Source: Arthrobacter sp. Hiyo4
GTDB taxonomy: Bacteria; Actinomycetota; Actinomycetes; Actinomycetales; Micrococcaceae
Reading direction: 5' to 3'
Assembly: GCA_002370555.1 (NCBI GenBank)
Contig: AP014718.1
Span: 2,418,001 to 2,482,000 of the forward strand
DNA length: 64,000 nucleotides
A program made the translations under genes and the position numbers. Below, in pieces: positions 20,998 through 29,944 of this stretch. A model generated the notes under the pieces. It saw only the letters and a list, made by a program, of their open reading frames with translations. It was not told where the DNA came from and ran no database searches. Numbering within the stretch: the stretch's first letter is position 1; each line of letters starts with the position of its first letter.

Positions 20998-21998
20998 TCA
21001 CATCCGCTGCGATGGCGGCGTTGGCGGCCGCGGTTGATGGTCCCGGGTGCCCTTGGCGCCGGCAGCCTTGCGTCCGCGCAAGCGCGGATCGTTCAGGTCG
21101 TTGATGCTTTCACCCACGAGGGTCAGGCCAACCACCGTCAGCACGATGGCGAGGCCAGGGAACACGCCGGTCCACCAAATGCCTGAGGAGGCGTCGGACA
21201 TCGCCTTGTTAAGGTCAAAGCCCATTCAGCGGCGGAGCTTGGCTCGATACCGAAACCGAGGAAGCCCAGGCCTGCCAGGGTGAGGATGGCTTCGGAGGCG
21301 TTGAGCGTAAAGATCAGCGGCAGGGTCCGGGTCGCGTTGGAGAAGATGTGCCTGCTGATAATCCTTGCGCTGGAGGCGCCAACAACCTGCGCTGATTCCA
21401 CAAACGGTTCAGCCTTGAGCCGGATGGTTTCAGCACGGATCACCCGGAAGTACTGCGGCACGAACACTGCAGTGATGGCGAACCCGCAGGCCAGGATTCC
21501 GCCCCAGAATCCAGACTGTCCCTTGTTGATGGCAATCGACATCACGATAGCCACAAGGAGTGTCGGGAAAGCGTAAATCGCGTCGGCAATGACCACCAGC
21601 ACTCGGTCCAGCCAGCCGCCGAAGTAGCCGCTCACCAGTCCGAGGAACACTCCCAGGAAGATGGACATCAGCACGGCAGCAACAATCACCGCCATGGCCG
21701 TCTGCGATCCCCAGATCATCCGGGACAGCACATCGTATCCGCCCACGGTTGTTCCCATCAGATGTTTGCCACCGGGTTCGGCCTGCGCCGGGAAAGAACC
21801 GGCGTCATCGGAAATCTGGGAATACCCGTAGGGCGCCAGCACCGGCGCAAATATCGCGGCCACCACAAAAACAGCGCAAAGGACGACGCCGATGAGCAGC
21901 ATGGTCCGTTGCAGGCCGACGCTTTGGCGGATGTGGGACGAGACCGGAAGCCGGTCCAGCAAGGACTTCTTTTTCGGTTCCAAAACTGTGGTGCCCAT
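20998..21998 (-). CDS. Peptide ABC transporter permease, DppC-like (one frameshift)
   Basis: Inner-membrane permease of the OppBC family, about 333 residues. The N-terminal cytoplasmic part (MGTTVLEPKKKSLLDRLPVS) precedes TM1 (TMLLIGVVLCAVFVVAAIF). The transmembrane block follows, with LGVFLGLVSGYFGGWLDRVL and the EAA-type loop VESAQVVGASSARIISRHIF. The frame changes near 21225 after SSAAEW; the continuation GFDLNKAMSDASSGIWWTGV and GLAIVLTVVGLTLVGESIND is typical of DppC. Its ATG overlaps the stop of the DppB-like gene (TGATG), implying coupled translation. Confidence 0.9.
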
Positions 21999-23080
21999 CA
22001 GTACCTCACTCGCGGATCAATCAGGGCAGCGGCAATATCAACCACGAAATTGGTGATCGCCACAATGACGGCCAGCAGCATCACGATGCCCTGGACAGCC
22101 ACAAAGTCACGCGCGGTAAGGTACTGCGCCAGCTGATAGCCGAGGCCTTTCCACTCGAAGGTGGTTTCGGTCAGCACCGCACCGCCAAGCAGCAGGGCAA
22201 TCTGCAAACCCATCACCGTGATGATGGGGATCAGCGCAGGCTTGTAGGCATGCTTGGTCACCAGGCGGTATTCACTGACACCTCTGGAGCGCCCTGCCTC
22301 AACATAGTCCCTGCCCAGCGTGCCGATCACGTTGGTGCGGACCAGACGGAGGAAGACGCCCGCGGTCAATAGGCCCAGCGCGACGGCCGGCAGGACTGCG
22401 TGGTGGACGATGTCGCCAAAGGCTGCCAGATTGCCGCTGCGAAGGGCGTCCAGCCAGTAGACGCCAGTGGGCGCTGCCAGCCGGCCCATCGCCAATTCTG
22501 TTGAGGTTGATGCACGGCCAGCCACGGGGAACCAACCCAGTCCTACAGAGAATGTCAGCTTCAGCAGCAGGCCGGCAAAGAAGACAGGGGTGGCGTAGCA
22601 AAGGATGGCGAACATGCGCAGGACAGCGTCCGGAACCTTGTCGCGTTTGTGGGCGGCGAACATCCCCAGCGGTATTCCCACGAGCAACGCCACTATCACG
22701 GCGTTGATGCTCAGTTCCAGCGTGGCGGCACCAAACTTGACGAGCATCTCAACAACGGGGCGGCCATCCGAGATGGTCCGGCCGAAGTTTCCGGTGGCGA
22801 TGTGGCCAAGGTACTCGATGTACTGGATGAAGAGGTTCCGGTCGTAGCCGGCCTGGTGCACCAGGGCGTCGATTTGTTCTTGCGGAAGGCGGCCGCCCTG
22901 GGCCGCCGTAATGGGATCGCCGGTGATCCGCATCAGGAAGAAGACGAGGGTGACGAGGATGAAGATCGTCGGGAAGATCAGCAGGAAGCGAATCAGGATA
23001 TACCTCCCGAGGCCACCTCCCGCGGATTTGGATATGGGGGCCGCCACCGTTGGCGGCGGCGCATCAATCAAAGTGGCCAT
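21998..23080 (-). CDS. Peptide ABC transporter permease, DppB-like
   Basis: A 360-residue intact frame of the OppB/DppB family. TM1 is ILIRFLLIFPTIFILVTLVF followed by the family signature FFLMRITGDPITAAQGG. Further membrane segments include LSINAVIVALLVGIPLGMF and ITVMGLQIALLLGGAVLTET, and the EAA loop is YVEAGRSRGVSEYRLVTKHA. The protein forms the translocation pore with the DppC-like partner encoded next. A hairpin (23124-23159) separates it from the binding-protein gene upstream, which may lower expression of the permeases relative to the binding protein. Confidence 0.92.
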   Translation of the reverse strand: MATLIDAPPPTVAAPISKSAGGGLGRYILIRFLLIFPTIFILVTLVFFLMRITGDPITAAQGGRLPQEQIDALVHQAGYDRNLFIQYIEYLGHIATGNFGRTISDGRPVVEMLVKFGAATLELSINAVIVALLVGIPLGMFAAHKRDKVPDAVLRMFAILCYATPVFFAGLLLKLTFSVGLGWFPVAGRASTSTELAMGRLAAPTGVYWLDALRSGNLAAFGDIVHHAVLPAVALGLLTAGVFLRLVRTNVIGTLGRDYVEAGRSRGVSEYRLVTKHAYKPALIPIITVMGLQIALLLGGAVLTETTFEWKGLGYQLAQYLTARDFVAVQGIVMLLAVIVAITNFVVDIAAALIDPRVRY

Positions 23081-23123
23081 GCTGAACCTGCTTGGTCTGG
23101 AAATCGAAAATGTGGAGCCAACA

Positions 23124-23159
23124 CGTAGGAGGCAGGGCCTGCCGGCCCCGCCCCCTACG
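23124..23159 (-). terminator. Intercistronic hairpin between binding protein and permease genes
   Basis: Arms 23124-23138 and 23145-23159 form a 15-bp stem with a six-base loop. In the minus-strand RNA the two non-Watson-Crick positions are G-U pairs. Such stems behind solute-binding protein genes act as partial terminators or protect the upstream message; this role here is inferred. Confidence 0.6.
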
Positions 23160-23173
23160 CAGGTATCTGGGTG

Positions 23174-24810
23174 TTACTTGGAAATGGTGCCGAGCCGGAA
23201 CTTGAACGACGCATCAAGTGTTGAATCCACGCCCTTCACCTTGGTTCCCGAAACGGCAACCTGGGCGCCCTGCAGCAACGGCAGGGTGGAGATGTCCTTG
23301 GCCAGAAGGTTCTGGGCCTCCTGGATCGTCTTCTCGCGCTCTGCCTTGTCCGCCGTAACGAGCTGCTTCGCGATCAGCGATTCGACCTCGGGATTGGAGT
23401 AGTGGTTGTTCATGAAGCCACCGCCCACGAAGAAGGGTGTCAGGTAGTTGTCTGCGTCGCTGAAGTCCGGGAACCAGCCCAGCTGGAAGACGGGGTAGCT
23501 GTCTTTCTTCGACGCCGCGTTGTACGTGACCCACTCGGTGGACTGAAGGTCCACAGTGAACAGCCCGCTCTTCTCCAGCTGGTCCTTGACCATGGCGTAT
23601 TCGTCACCGGATGACTTGCCGTAGTGGTCCGGGTTGTACTGCAGTTTGATGGTTACGGGACCGGTGATGCCGGCGTCGGACATGACCTTCTTGGCCTTGT
23701 CCAGGCTGGGTTTGCCAGAGCCATCCCCATAGGCCTGCTTGAACGATTCGTTGGCGCCCACAAAACCGGACGGGACGTTGGACCACATGGGCAGGTAGGT
23801 GCCCTTGTAGACCTGATCCGAGATAGCCTGGCGGTCAATGAGGTTGGCAACCGCCTGACGCACGGCCAGCGCCTTCTTCGGGTCCGCTTCGGGAGCCTTG
23901 GCGCCGTACGGCATGGTGTCGTAGTTGAAGACTATGTACCGCATCTCACCGCCGGGTCCGACATGGACCGTGACGTTGGAGTCCTTCTTGAGGTCTTCGA
24001 TGTCCGTGGCGCTCAGGCTGCGGTTGGCAACGTCGATCTGCCCGCCTTTGACCTCCAACTTCATGTTGGTCTGGTCGGTGTAGTACTTGAGGGTGGCCCT
24101 GCGTTGGCGGGCTTGCCTAGCACTCCCTTGTAGTCGGCCAAGCCTTCAGGCTGACCAACGTGTTCTTGTTGTAGGAGTCGATGATGTACTGGCCGTGGAA
24201 GGCGTTGGCCTTGACAATTTCCTCGTCGCTGAGGAGCTTGTCTGCCGGGAACACTTCGTCGTCAACGATCGGTGCGGCCGGGCTGGTCAGAATCTGCGGG
24301 AACGTCTGGTCGTTGGCATTCTTCAGTGTGAAAACCACGGTGCTGGCATCAGGTGTGGCAATGGACTCGATGTTGGCCAACAACGAAGCCGCCCGTTGGG
24401 ATCGTTGATGGCAGTCTGGCGGTCAAAGGAGAACTTGACGTCTTTGGAATCCAGCACGTGCCCGTTGGCCCATTTGAGGTCGCTCTTGAGTTTGACGGTG
24501 AATTCGGTGGGCTTCGTGAACGACGACGATTCGGCCAGGTCCGGCACGGGGTCGGCGCCACCGGGCTTTGAGTTCAGCAAGAAGGAATAAATCTGGTTCA
24601 TCACCATGAACGAACCGTTGTCGTACGAGCCCGCCGGGTCCAGTGCGGTGACCTTGTCTGTGGTGCCATACGCAATGACGCTGCTGGCATTCTCTGATGC
24701 TGTGCTGCCACCGCCGCCGCCGCCCGAGGGCCCGTGCAGGCCGTCAATGCGAAGGCGGAAACGCCTGCGAGCGCAATTGCGCTGCGCAAGGCTTTAGTGC
24801 TCTTGGTCAT
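23174..24810 (-). CDS. Extracellular peptide-binding lipoprotein, family 5 (frameshifted)
   Basis: Substrate-binding component of the peptide ABC importer, about 545 residues. The signal is KALRSAIALAGVSAFALTAC, with lipobox LTAC. Later segments lie in different frames: MVMNQIYSFLLNSKPGGADP (family 5 start of the mature lobe), KWANGHVLDSKDVKFSFDRQ, YIIDSYNKNTLVSLKA, then from about 24064 a long frame with ALAVRQAVANLIDRQAISDQ, YKGTYLPMWSNVPSGF and FQLGWFPDFSDADNYLTPFF. Shifts fall near 24720, 24640, 24380 and 24110. All are consistent with missing single bases, and every expected block is present, so the gene is probably intact in the cell. The start has a GAAAG site upstream. Confidence 0.88.
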
Positions 24811-24952
24811 CTGTGAACTTTCTGTTCGATGAGTACGCGCTCGCCGCCCGCAAATGGGTGTCTTGGCTTGAGCGGGCAGCGCGCTGTCCTGATGCTTAGA
24901 TTCAACCAGACGCCGGACTCATCAACCGGCCTTTTTGTGAGTTGAGACACAA

Positions 24953-24975
24953 AATTTACCTAACCAGGGTAAATT
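24953..24975. promoter_or_regulatory. Palindrome AATTTACC-N7-GGTAAATT
   Basis: Perfect 8-bp arms (24953-24960 and 24968-24975) separated by seven bases, in an AT-rich island between the mnmA stop and the peptide-binding protein gene. It could be an operator for the transporter operon or the terminator of mnmA, since TTTT follows it in the mnmA direction. The sequence alone does not decide this. Confidence 0.5.
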
Positions 24976-24983
24976 GGTTCGCC

Positions 24984-26107
24984 CTAGAGCTCCGCGCGCT
25001 GCAACGACCGGGCAGCGTCGATGGTGGCCTGGCCCAGGACGCGGCTGCCCTGGTAGAGGACCACCGTCTGGCCGGGTGCCACCCCGCGCAGCGGATCGGT
25101 CAACGTGACCAGCAGCTGGGGTGCACCCTCGCCGGGCAGCATTCGCGCGGCTGCCGGCACGGGGTCCCCGTGGGCGCGGACCTGGGCATAGCAGTCAAAC
25201 TCGGCGCCCGTTTCGATTTCCGCGATGGGCAGGCCGGCCCACGAGACCTTGATGCCGCGGATCTCGTCAATAGCCAGCAGCGCCTGGGGCCCACCACTAC
25301 CTTGTTTTCCTTGGGCCGGATCTCCAGGACGAACCTGGGCTTGCCGTCCGCTGCGGGTGTGCCGAGCTTAAGGCCGCGGCGCTGTCCCACGGTGAACGCG
25401 TTGGCTCCCGGGTGCTCCCCTACCTTCGTGCCGGTCTCGTCCACAATGTCACCGGTGGTCATGTCGATCTTTTCGGCGAGCCAGCCCGCGGTGTCACCGT
25501 CCGGGATGAAGCAGATGTCGTGGCTGTCGGGCTTGTTGGCCACTGACAGTCCACGGCGCTCTGCCTCGGCCCGCACCTCAGCTTTGGAGGGCGTGTCAGC
25601 CAGCGGGAACATGGAGTGCTTGAGCTGCTCGTGCGTCAGCACGCCCAGGACGTAGCTCTGGTCCTTCGCCCAATCAGCCGCCCGGTGAAGTTCAGGGTTG
25701 CCTTCGGCATCCTTGATGACCTTGGCGTAATGCCCGGTGCAGACGGCGTCAAAGCCCAGGGCGATGGCCTTCTCCAGCAGGGCGGCAAACTTGATCCGCT
25801 CGTTGCAGCGCATGCAGGGATTGGGCGTCCGCCCGGCAGCGTACTCATCGATGAAGTCCTGGACTACGTCTTCCTTGAAGCGCTCCGAGAAATCCCAGAC
25901 GTAATAAGGGATGCCCAGCACATCACAGGCCCGCCACGCATCGCGCGAGTCCTCGATGGTGCAGCAGCCGCGGCTGCCCGTCCGCAGGGTGCCGGGCATC
26001 CTGGACAGCGCAAGGTGAACGCCGACGACGTCGTGCCCGGCCTCAACGGCACGTGCTGCGGCAACGGCGGAGTCGACTCCACCGCTCATGGCTGCTAGAA
26101 CTCGCAT
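24984..26107 (-). CDS. mnmA: tRNA-specific 2-thiouridylase MnmA (one frameshift)
   Basis: Thiolates U34 of Lys, Glu and Gln tRNAs using sulfur relayed from a cysteine desulfurase. It starts [17 protein letters not shown], where SGGVDS is the ATP-pyrophosphatase P-loop. The two catalytic cysteines are visible in [12 protein letters not shown] (first) and [11 protein letters not shown] (second), along with GHYAKV and [10 protein letters not shown] shift near 25293 (ggcccc short by one) restores [20 protein letters not shown] and the C-terminal beta barrel ending [11 protein letters not shown] at 24984. The start at 26107 is chosen because the family begins two residues before this [11 protein letters not shown] core. 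iscS, a plausible sulfur donor, lies upstream beyond the FAD reductase gene. Confidence 0.94.
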
Positions 26108-26254
26108 GCTGGCTTTCTTTTGGGTTCGGGGGATGCCGGCAGAGGGCGGCTGCCATTCAACCGGCGGCCGCAGAAATAGCACAATGCCTGCCGCACCAGT
26201 CTATCGCCACGCCGAATCCTCCCCAAAAGACCTCTTCTCCATAGGGCCTTCGCT

Positions 26255-26281
26255 TCTAAAAGCAGACTTAACGGTTTTAGA
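26255..26281. promoter_or_regulatory. Operator-like palindrome TCTAAAA-N13-TTTTAGA, site 1
   Basis: Seven-base arms at 26255-26261 and 26275-26281 with a 13-base spacer, 33 bases before the ATG of the FAD reductase gene. The same arms with the same spacer occur at 29467-29493 between the SufR-like regulator and the DoxX-like gene. Half-site centres are 20 bp apart, suited to a dimeric winged-helix protein on one DNA face. Confidence 0.6.
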
Positions 26282-26314
26282 CTTCGAGCACGCACCAGCG
26301 AGAATCGGGCGGAC

Positions 26315-27491
26315 ATGGCTGAGGACATTGCTACGGCGGGGGACATTGTGATTGCCGGCGGCGGGCTGGCCGGGCCACCGGGGCCAAGACCCTGCGGGCG
26401 GAAGGGTTCAAAGGCCGGGTGACCATCATCGGCGCCGAGCGCCATCACCCCCACCTGCGTCCGCCGCCGTCCAAGGAGTATCTGCTGGGCACCACCGAGG
26501 ACACCGTCCCGGTGGTGCCGCCGGGCTGGTACGCCGAGAACGACGTCGACCTCCGCCTGAGTGCCCGCGTCACGGGCATCCGGCCGGACGCCAGGACTGT
26601 GGCGCTGGACGACAGCAGCACACTGTCATACAGCTCCCTGCTGCACGCCACCGGCGCGGCGCCCCGCACCCTCCACCTGCCCGGAAGCGACATAGCCGGG
26701 GTATCCATCTTTCGCACCTTGGACGACAGCCGTCGGTTGCGCAGCAGCCTGGCCGCGGGCGGCGGGAACGTGGTGATGATCGGCTCCGGCTGGATCGGCA
26801 TGGAACTGGCTGCGGCTGCCGCCACGTTCGGCAACAAACGGCGTGAGCTTCCGGCTTCCCGCCTCAGCGCGGGAACTCACCGGCCACGCGGCGCTGTCAC
26901 CGGGATGGTCACCGATTCCGGAGAGGCGCTCCCTGCGGACATCGTGGTCATCGCCGTCGGCGTGGTTCCCGAGACCGGACCCGCGCAGGCGGCCGGCCTC
27001 GCCCTGGACAACAGGATCCTCACGGACGCGTCCCTGCGGACCAGCACGCCCGGCATTTTTGCCGCCGGCGACATCGCCAACGCCCTGCACCCTTCACCGG
27101 CCAGCCCCACCGCAGCGAGCACTGGTCCAATGCCGTGAACGGCGGAAAGGTGGCTGCCAGGGCCATGCTCGGCCAGGATGCCGTCCTGAGCACCATCCCC
27201 TATTTCTACAGCGATCAGTACGACGTCAGCATGGAGTACTCGGGCTTCCCGGCCCTGGCGGCGGGGGCTGAGCCTGTGATCCGGGGGTCGCTGGAGGACA
27301 AGGAGTTCATCGCGTTCTGGCAGCAGGATTCCAGGGTGGTGGCCGGGATGTGCGTCAACTGGCCGCGGAGGCCACAGCCCGGCGCGCAGAAGACCATCAA
27401 GACCCTCATCTCGGCCAGGACCCGAGTCACAGCGGAGCGGCTGGCCGACAACTCGGTTGGGCTCGATCAGCTACTGCCGGAGGACGCCTGA
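26315..27491 (+). CDS. FAD-dependent ferredoxin reductase-like protein with internal deletion
   Basis: NAD(P)H- and FAD-binding oxidoreductase of the rubredoxin/ferredoxin reductase family. The FAD fold is [20 protein letters not shown] (with a shift near 26377). Next comes [11 protein letters not shown], then the NAD-binding [18 protein letters not shown] near 26780-26830. Directly after it the sequence jumps to [16 protein letters not shown]: about 30 residues that normally carry the second beta strand of the NAD domain are missing, and the frame changes here and again near 26900. The second FAD motif [10 protein letters not shown] and the C-terminal dimer domain remain (after a shift near 27095), ending LLPEDA. 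It may be a pseudogene or the gap may be an assembly error. A TCTAAAA palindrome precedes it. Confidence 0.75.
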
Positions 27492-28696
27492 CGCGCCACG
27501 GTTCCCGCAGTCTGGATCGAGGATTCATGCCCGGCCATCCCTGCCTGGCGGGCGCGTTGATACGCGCCAGGGAGGGCTGCCAGCAAGGCATCCACGTCCG
27601 CGTCGGTTGAGGCATGTCCCAGTGTGAAGCGCTGCGCGCCGCGGGCTGTCTCCTCGTCCAGCCCCATGGCCAGCAGCACGTGGGACGGGCGCGGGACACC
27701 GGCCGTGCAGGCGGATCCCGTGGAGGACTCCACCCCCACCAGGTCCAGCAGGAACAGCAGCGAATCACCTTCGCAGCCAGGGAACGTGAAATGCGCGTTG
27801 CCGGGCAGCCTCCCCTCCCCCGGGCGCCACGGAGTGCAGCTTCGGGCACCCGCCGCAGGACGCCGTCGATGAGACTGTCCCGCAGGGCCGCGATCCTCGC
27901 GGACTCGGCCGCAAGCCGTGCGGTGGAAGCCTCTGCGGCAGCAGCGAAGGCGGCGATGGACGCCGTGTCCAACGTCCCGGAGCGCACGTCGCGTTCCTGG
28001 CCGCCACCGTGCTGCACCGGAGTCAGTTTGACGGCCCGCCCTAGCAGGAGGGCGCCTACTCCTACCGGTCCGCCGATCTTGTGCCCGGAAACGGACATCG
28101 CGTCCAGCCCGGAGGACTTGAAATCAACCGGCAGCGAGCCGAAGGCCTGCACGGCATCCGAATGGACCGGCACGCCGGCGGCGTGCGCCAGCTGCACAAT
28201 CCTGTGCACCGGCTGGATGGTGCCCACTTCATTGTTGGCCCACATGACCGTCACGAGCGCGATGGTCCGGGGTCCCGGCCAGCTCGGCGGCGAGGATGCC
28301 CAGGTCCACCACGCCCTCACTGTCCACCGGAAGCCACGTGACAATGGCGCCCTCATGCCGCTCCAGCCATTCCACGGTGTCCAGCACGGCATGATGCTCG
28401 ACGGCGGAGCAAAGGATGCGCCGCCGTGCCGGGTCTTCGCCGGAACGGGCCCAGTACAGGCCCTTGACGGCAAGGTTGTCCGACTCAGTTCCCCCGGACG
28501 TAAATATGACCTCGGAGGGATGGGCGCCGGCCGCCGTCGCGAGTGCTTCCCGCGCATCCTCCACGGAACGGCGGGCGCGCCGGCCCGAGCCGTGCAGGGA
28601 CGAAGGATTGCCGGTGCGGGCAAGTTCCCGGGTCAGGGCTGCCAGGGCCTCGGCGGAAAGTGGCGTGGTGGCTGCATGATCGAGGTAGACGGGCAC
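27467..28696 (-). CDS. iscS: Cysteine desulfurase IscS/NifS (two frameshifts)
   Basis: PLP enzyme that converts cysteine to alanine and a protein persulfide for Fe-S clusters and tRNA thiolation. The start [19 protein letters not shown] is the family hallmark. PLP contacts are visible as [17 protein letters not shown] and the HAVLDT segment, the PLP lysine is in [17 protein letters not shown], and the catalytic persulfide cysteine is in [12 protein letters not shown]. Shifts near 28272 and 27810 are single-base. About 410 residues, a little longer than usual. The SufR-like regulator ends 56 bases upstream on the same strand, so the two may be co-transcribed; the 3' end overlaps the converging reductase gene by 25 bases. 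MnmA, a likely sulfur acceptor, is nearby. Confidence 0.93.
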
Positions 28697-28752
28697 GCCT
28701 CAATTCTAGCGGCGCCCAGGGCGGCACACCCGCGGCCCCGGCCCATCAGGCG

Positions 28753-29414
28753 TCAGGGCGGGGTGATCCTGGCGCAGCACTGGCCAGGCTCGCTGTTCGG
28801 CGCTATACGTTCCTCCGGCTCCCCGCACGCCGCAGCCGCGCCCTGCAGAAATGATCCGTTCATGGCGCAGACCACTTCCGGGTGCCCGTCCGAGAGCCGA
28901 TGGAACGGGCAGTTCACCAGCACAAAGCCACCGGCACCGTCAGGTCTCGGCTCGTAGCCTCCCCCGCCATAAAGTCCGCCAGGCTTGCGGCGCCGGCGGC
29001 CAGCGCCTGGCCCTTGCCGTACGACGCGGCCAGCAGGGAATTGCCCACGGCTCCGCCGGTCGCTGTGGAGTGCTCGATCGCTGCGACCAGCAGCTCAGCG
29101 GCGAGGTCATAGTTGCGGTCCGGCACGGAAGCACCGACTTCACCCGTTGATTGCCGGTACATCTTCGCCGGCCGCCCGGAGCCAGGACCTGACTTGCCGG
29201 CGGCCTTGTGGAATTCCACCGCCAGGAGTCCGTCCTGGACCAGCCTGTCAAGGTGGAAGGACGCGGTGCTTCTTGGCAGGCCGAGGGCCAGCGCAGCCTT
29301 ATCGCGCCCGACTGCGGCATCGGAAGCGGCAACCAGTTCAAAAAGCTGCCGGCGCTTGTCGTCGCCCAAGGAAGCCACGGCCGCCATTCGGCGGCCCCAC
29401 GGAAGTCTGCGCAC
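28753..29414 (-). CDS. SufR-like winged-helix regulator with C-terminal cysteine cluster (one frameshift)
   Basis: DNA-binding protein of the ArsR/COG2345-like group, about 221 residues. The N-terminal winged helix is KRRQLFELVAASDAAVGRDK, then LALGLPRSTASFHLDRLVQD and the wing SGPGSGRPAKMYR. A missing G near 28963 hides the end: the corrected frame reads GGYEPRPDGAGGFVLVNCPF. It ends in a cluster C-x13-C-x13-C-x15-CC within the last 60 residues. SufR proteins use a similarly spaced set of cysteines to hold an Fe-S cluster that controls DNA binding. The start is GTG 29414 or ATG 29387. It is divergent from the DoxX-like gene across a palindrome and 56 bases upstream of iscS. The Fe-S role is inference. 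Confidence 0.82.
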
Positions 29415-29445
29415 CCCGTAACCCTAACTCTAAAAACAACATCCG

Positions 29446-29474
29446 TTGCTTAATGATGCTTATCTTTCTAAAAT
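29446..29474 (+). promoter_or_regulatory. Promoter of the DoxX-like gene
   Basis: TTGCTT (29446-29451), 17-bp spacer, TAAAAT (29469-29474; five of six match TATAAT). The -10 lies inside the left arm of the palindrome at 29467-29493, so a protein bound there would block polymerase. Predicted transcription start is around 29481, leaving about 24 bases with AAGGAG before the ATG at 29505. Confidence 0.6.
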
Positions 29475-29493
29475 AATCATACATACTTTTAGA
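29467..29493. promoter_or_regulatory. Operator-like palindrome TCTAAAA-N13-TTTTAGA, site 2
   Basis: Arms 29467-29473 and 29487-29493 with a 13-base spacer; the match extends one base on each side (TTCTAAAA, TTTTAGAA). It lies in the divergent promoter region of the SufR-like regulator and the DoxX-like gene, overlapping the -10 of the latter and ending next to its ribosome-binding site. An additional TCTAAAA half-site occurs at 29429-29435. On the minus strand the spacer holds TATGAT (29476-29481), a possible -10 for the regulator itself. Confidence 0.65.
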
Positions 29494-29504
29494 AGGAGTC
29501 CACC

Positions 29505-29944
29505 ATGACAACCACCGCGAAAATCACCGCAGGCAGTCGGCTACAGGCGATGGCACCGGACAGGCAGGCCTTCTTCCTGCTGCGCACCGTGTTCACGGTC
29601 GCGCCGATTCTCTTCGGCTGGACAAGTTCACCAACATCCTGACTGACTGGACCATCTACCTCGCGCCGGTTGCCACCTCCGTGGTGCCAGTATCGGCGCA
29701 GACCTTTATGCACATCGTCGGCGTCGTGGAGATCGTCGCCGGCATTGCAGTGGCCGTCCGGCCCCGGTTCGGTTCCCTGCTGGTCGCCGTCTGGCTGCTG
29801 GGCATCATCGTCAACCTGCTGGTCCTGGGCAGCTTCTACGACGTTGCCTTACGGGACTTCGGCCTGCTCGTGGGTGTGCTGGCCCTGAACCGCCTTTCCC
29901 CGCCGGGTCCTGGCGTCGGCATGGAAAGTAACCAACACCCCTAG
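29505..29944 (+). CDS. DoxX-like membrane protein (one frameshift)
   Basis: About 147 residues with four hydrophobic helices, resembling the DoxX/DoxD-like family. The start MTTTAKITAGSRLQAMAPDR is followed by FFLLRTVFTVAPILFG. A missing base near 29617 restores LDKFTNILTDWTIYLAPV, then MHIVGVVEIVAGIAVAV, LLVAVWLLGIIVNLLVLGSF and FGLLVGVLALNRL. In M. tuberculosis a DoxX protein links a superoxide dismutase and a sulfurtransferase in a membrane redox complex; whether this shorter relative does the same is unknown. The ribosome-binding site is AAGGAG six bases before the ATG. The stop overlaps the end of the converging lipoprotein gene. Confidence 0.75.

Noticed and set aside
27614..28957. 447-codon plus-strand frame opposite iscS
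   Set aside because: iscS on the minus strand contains every PLP and catalytic cysteine motif. The antisense frame is a third-position GC artefact.
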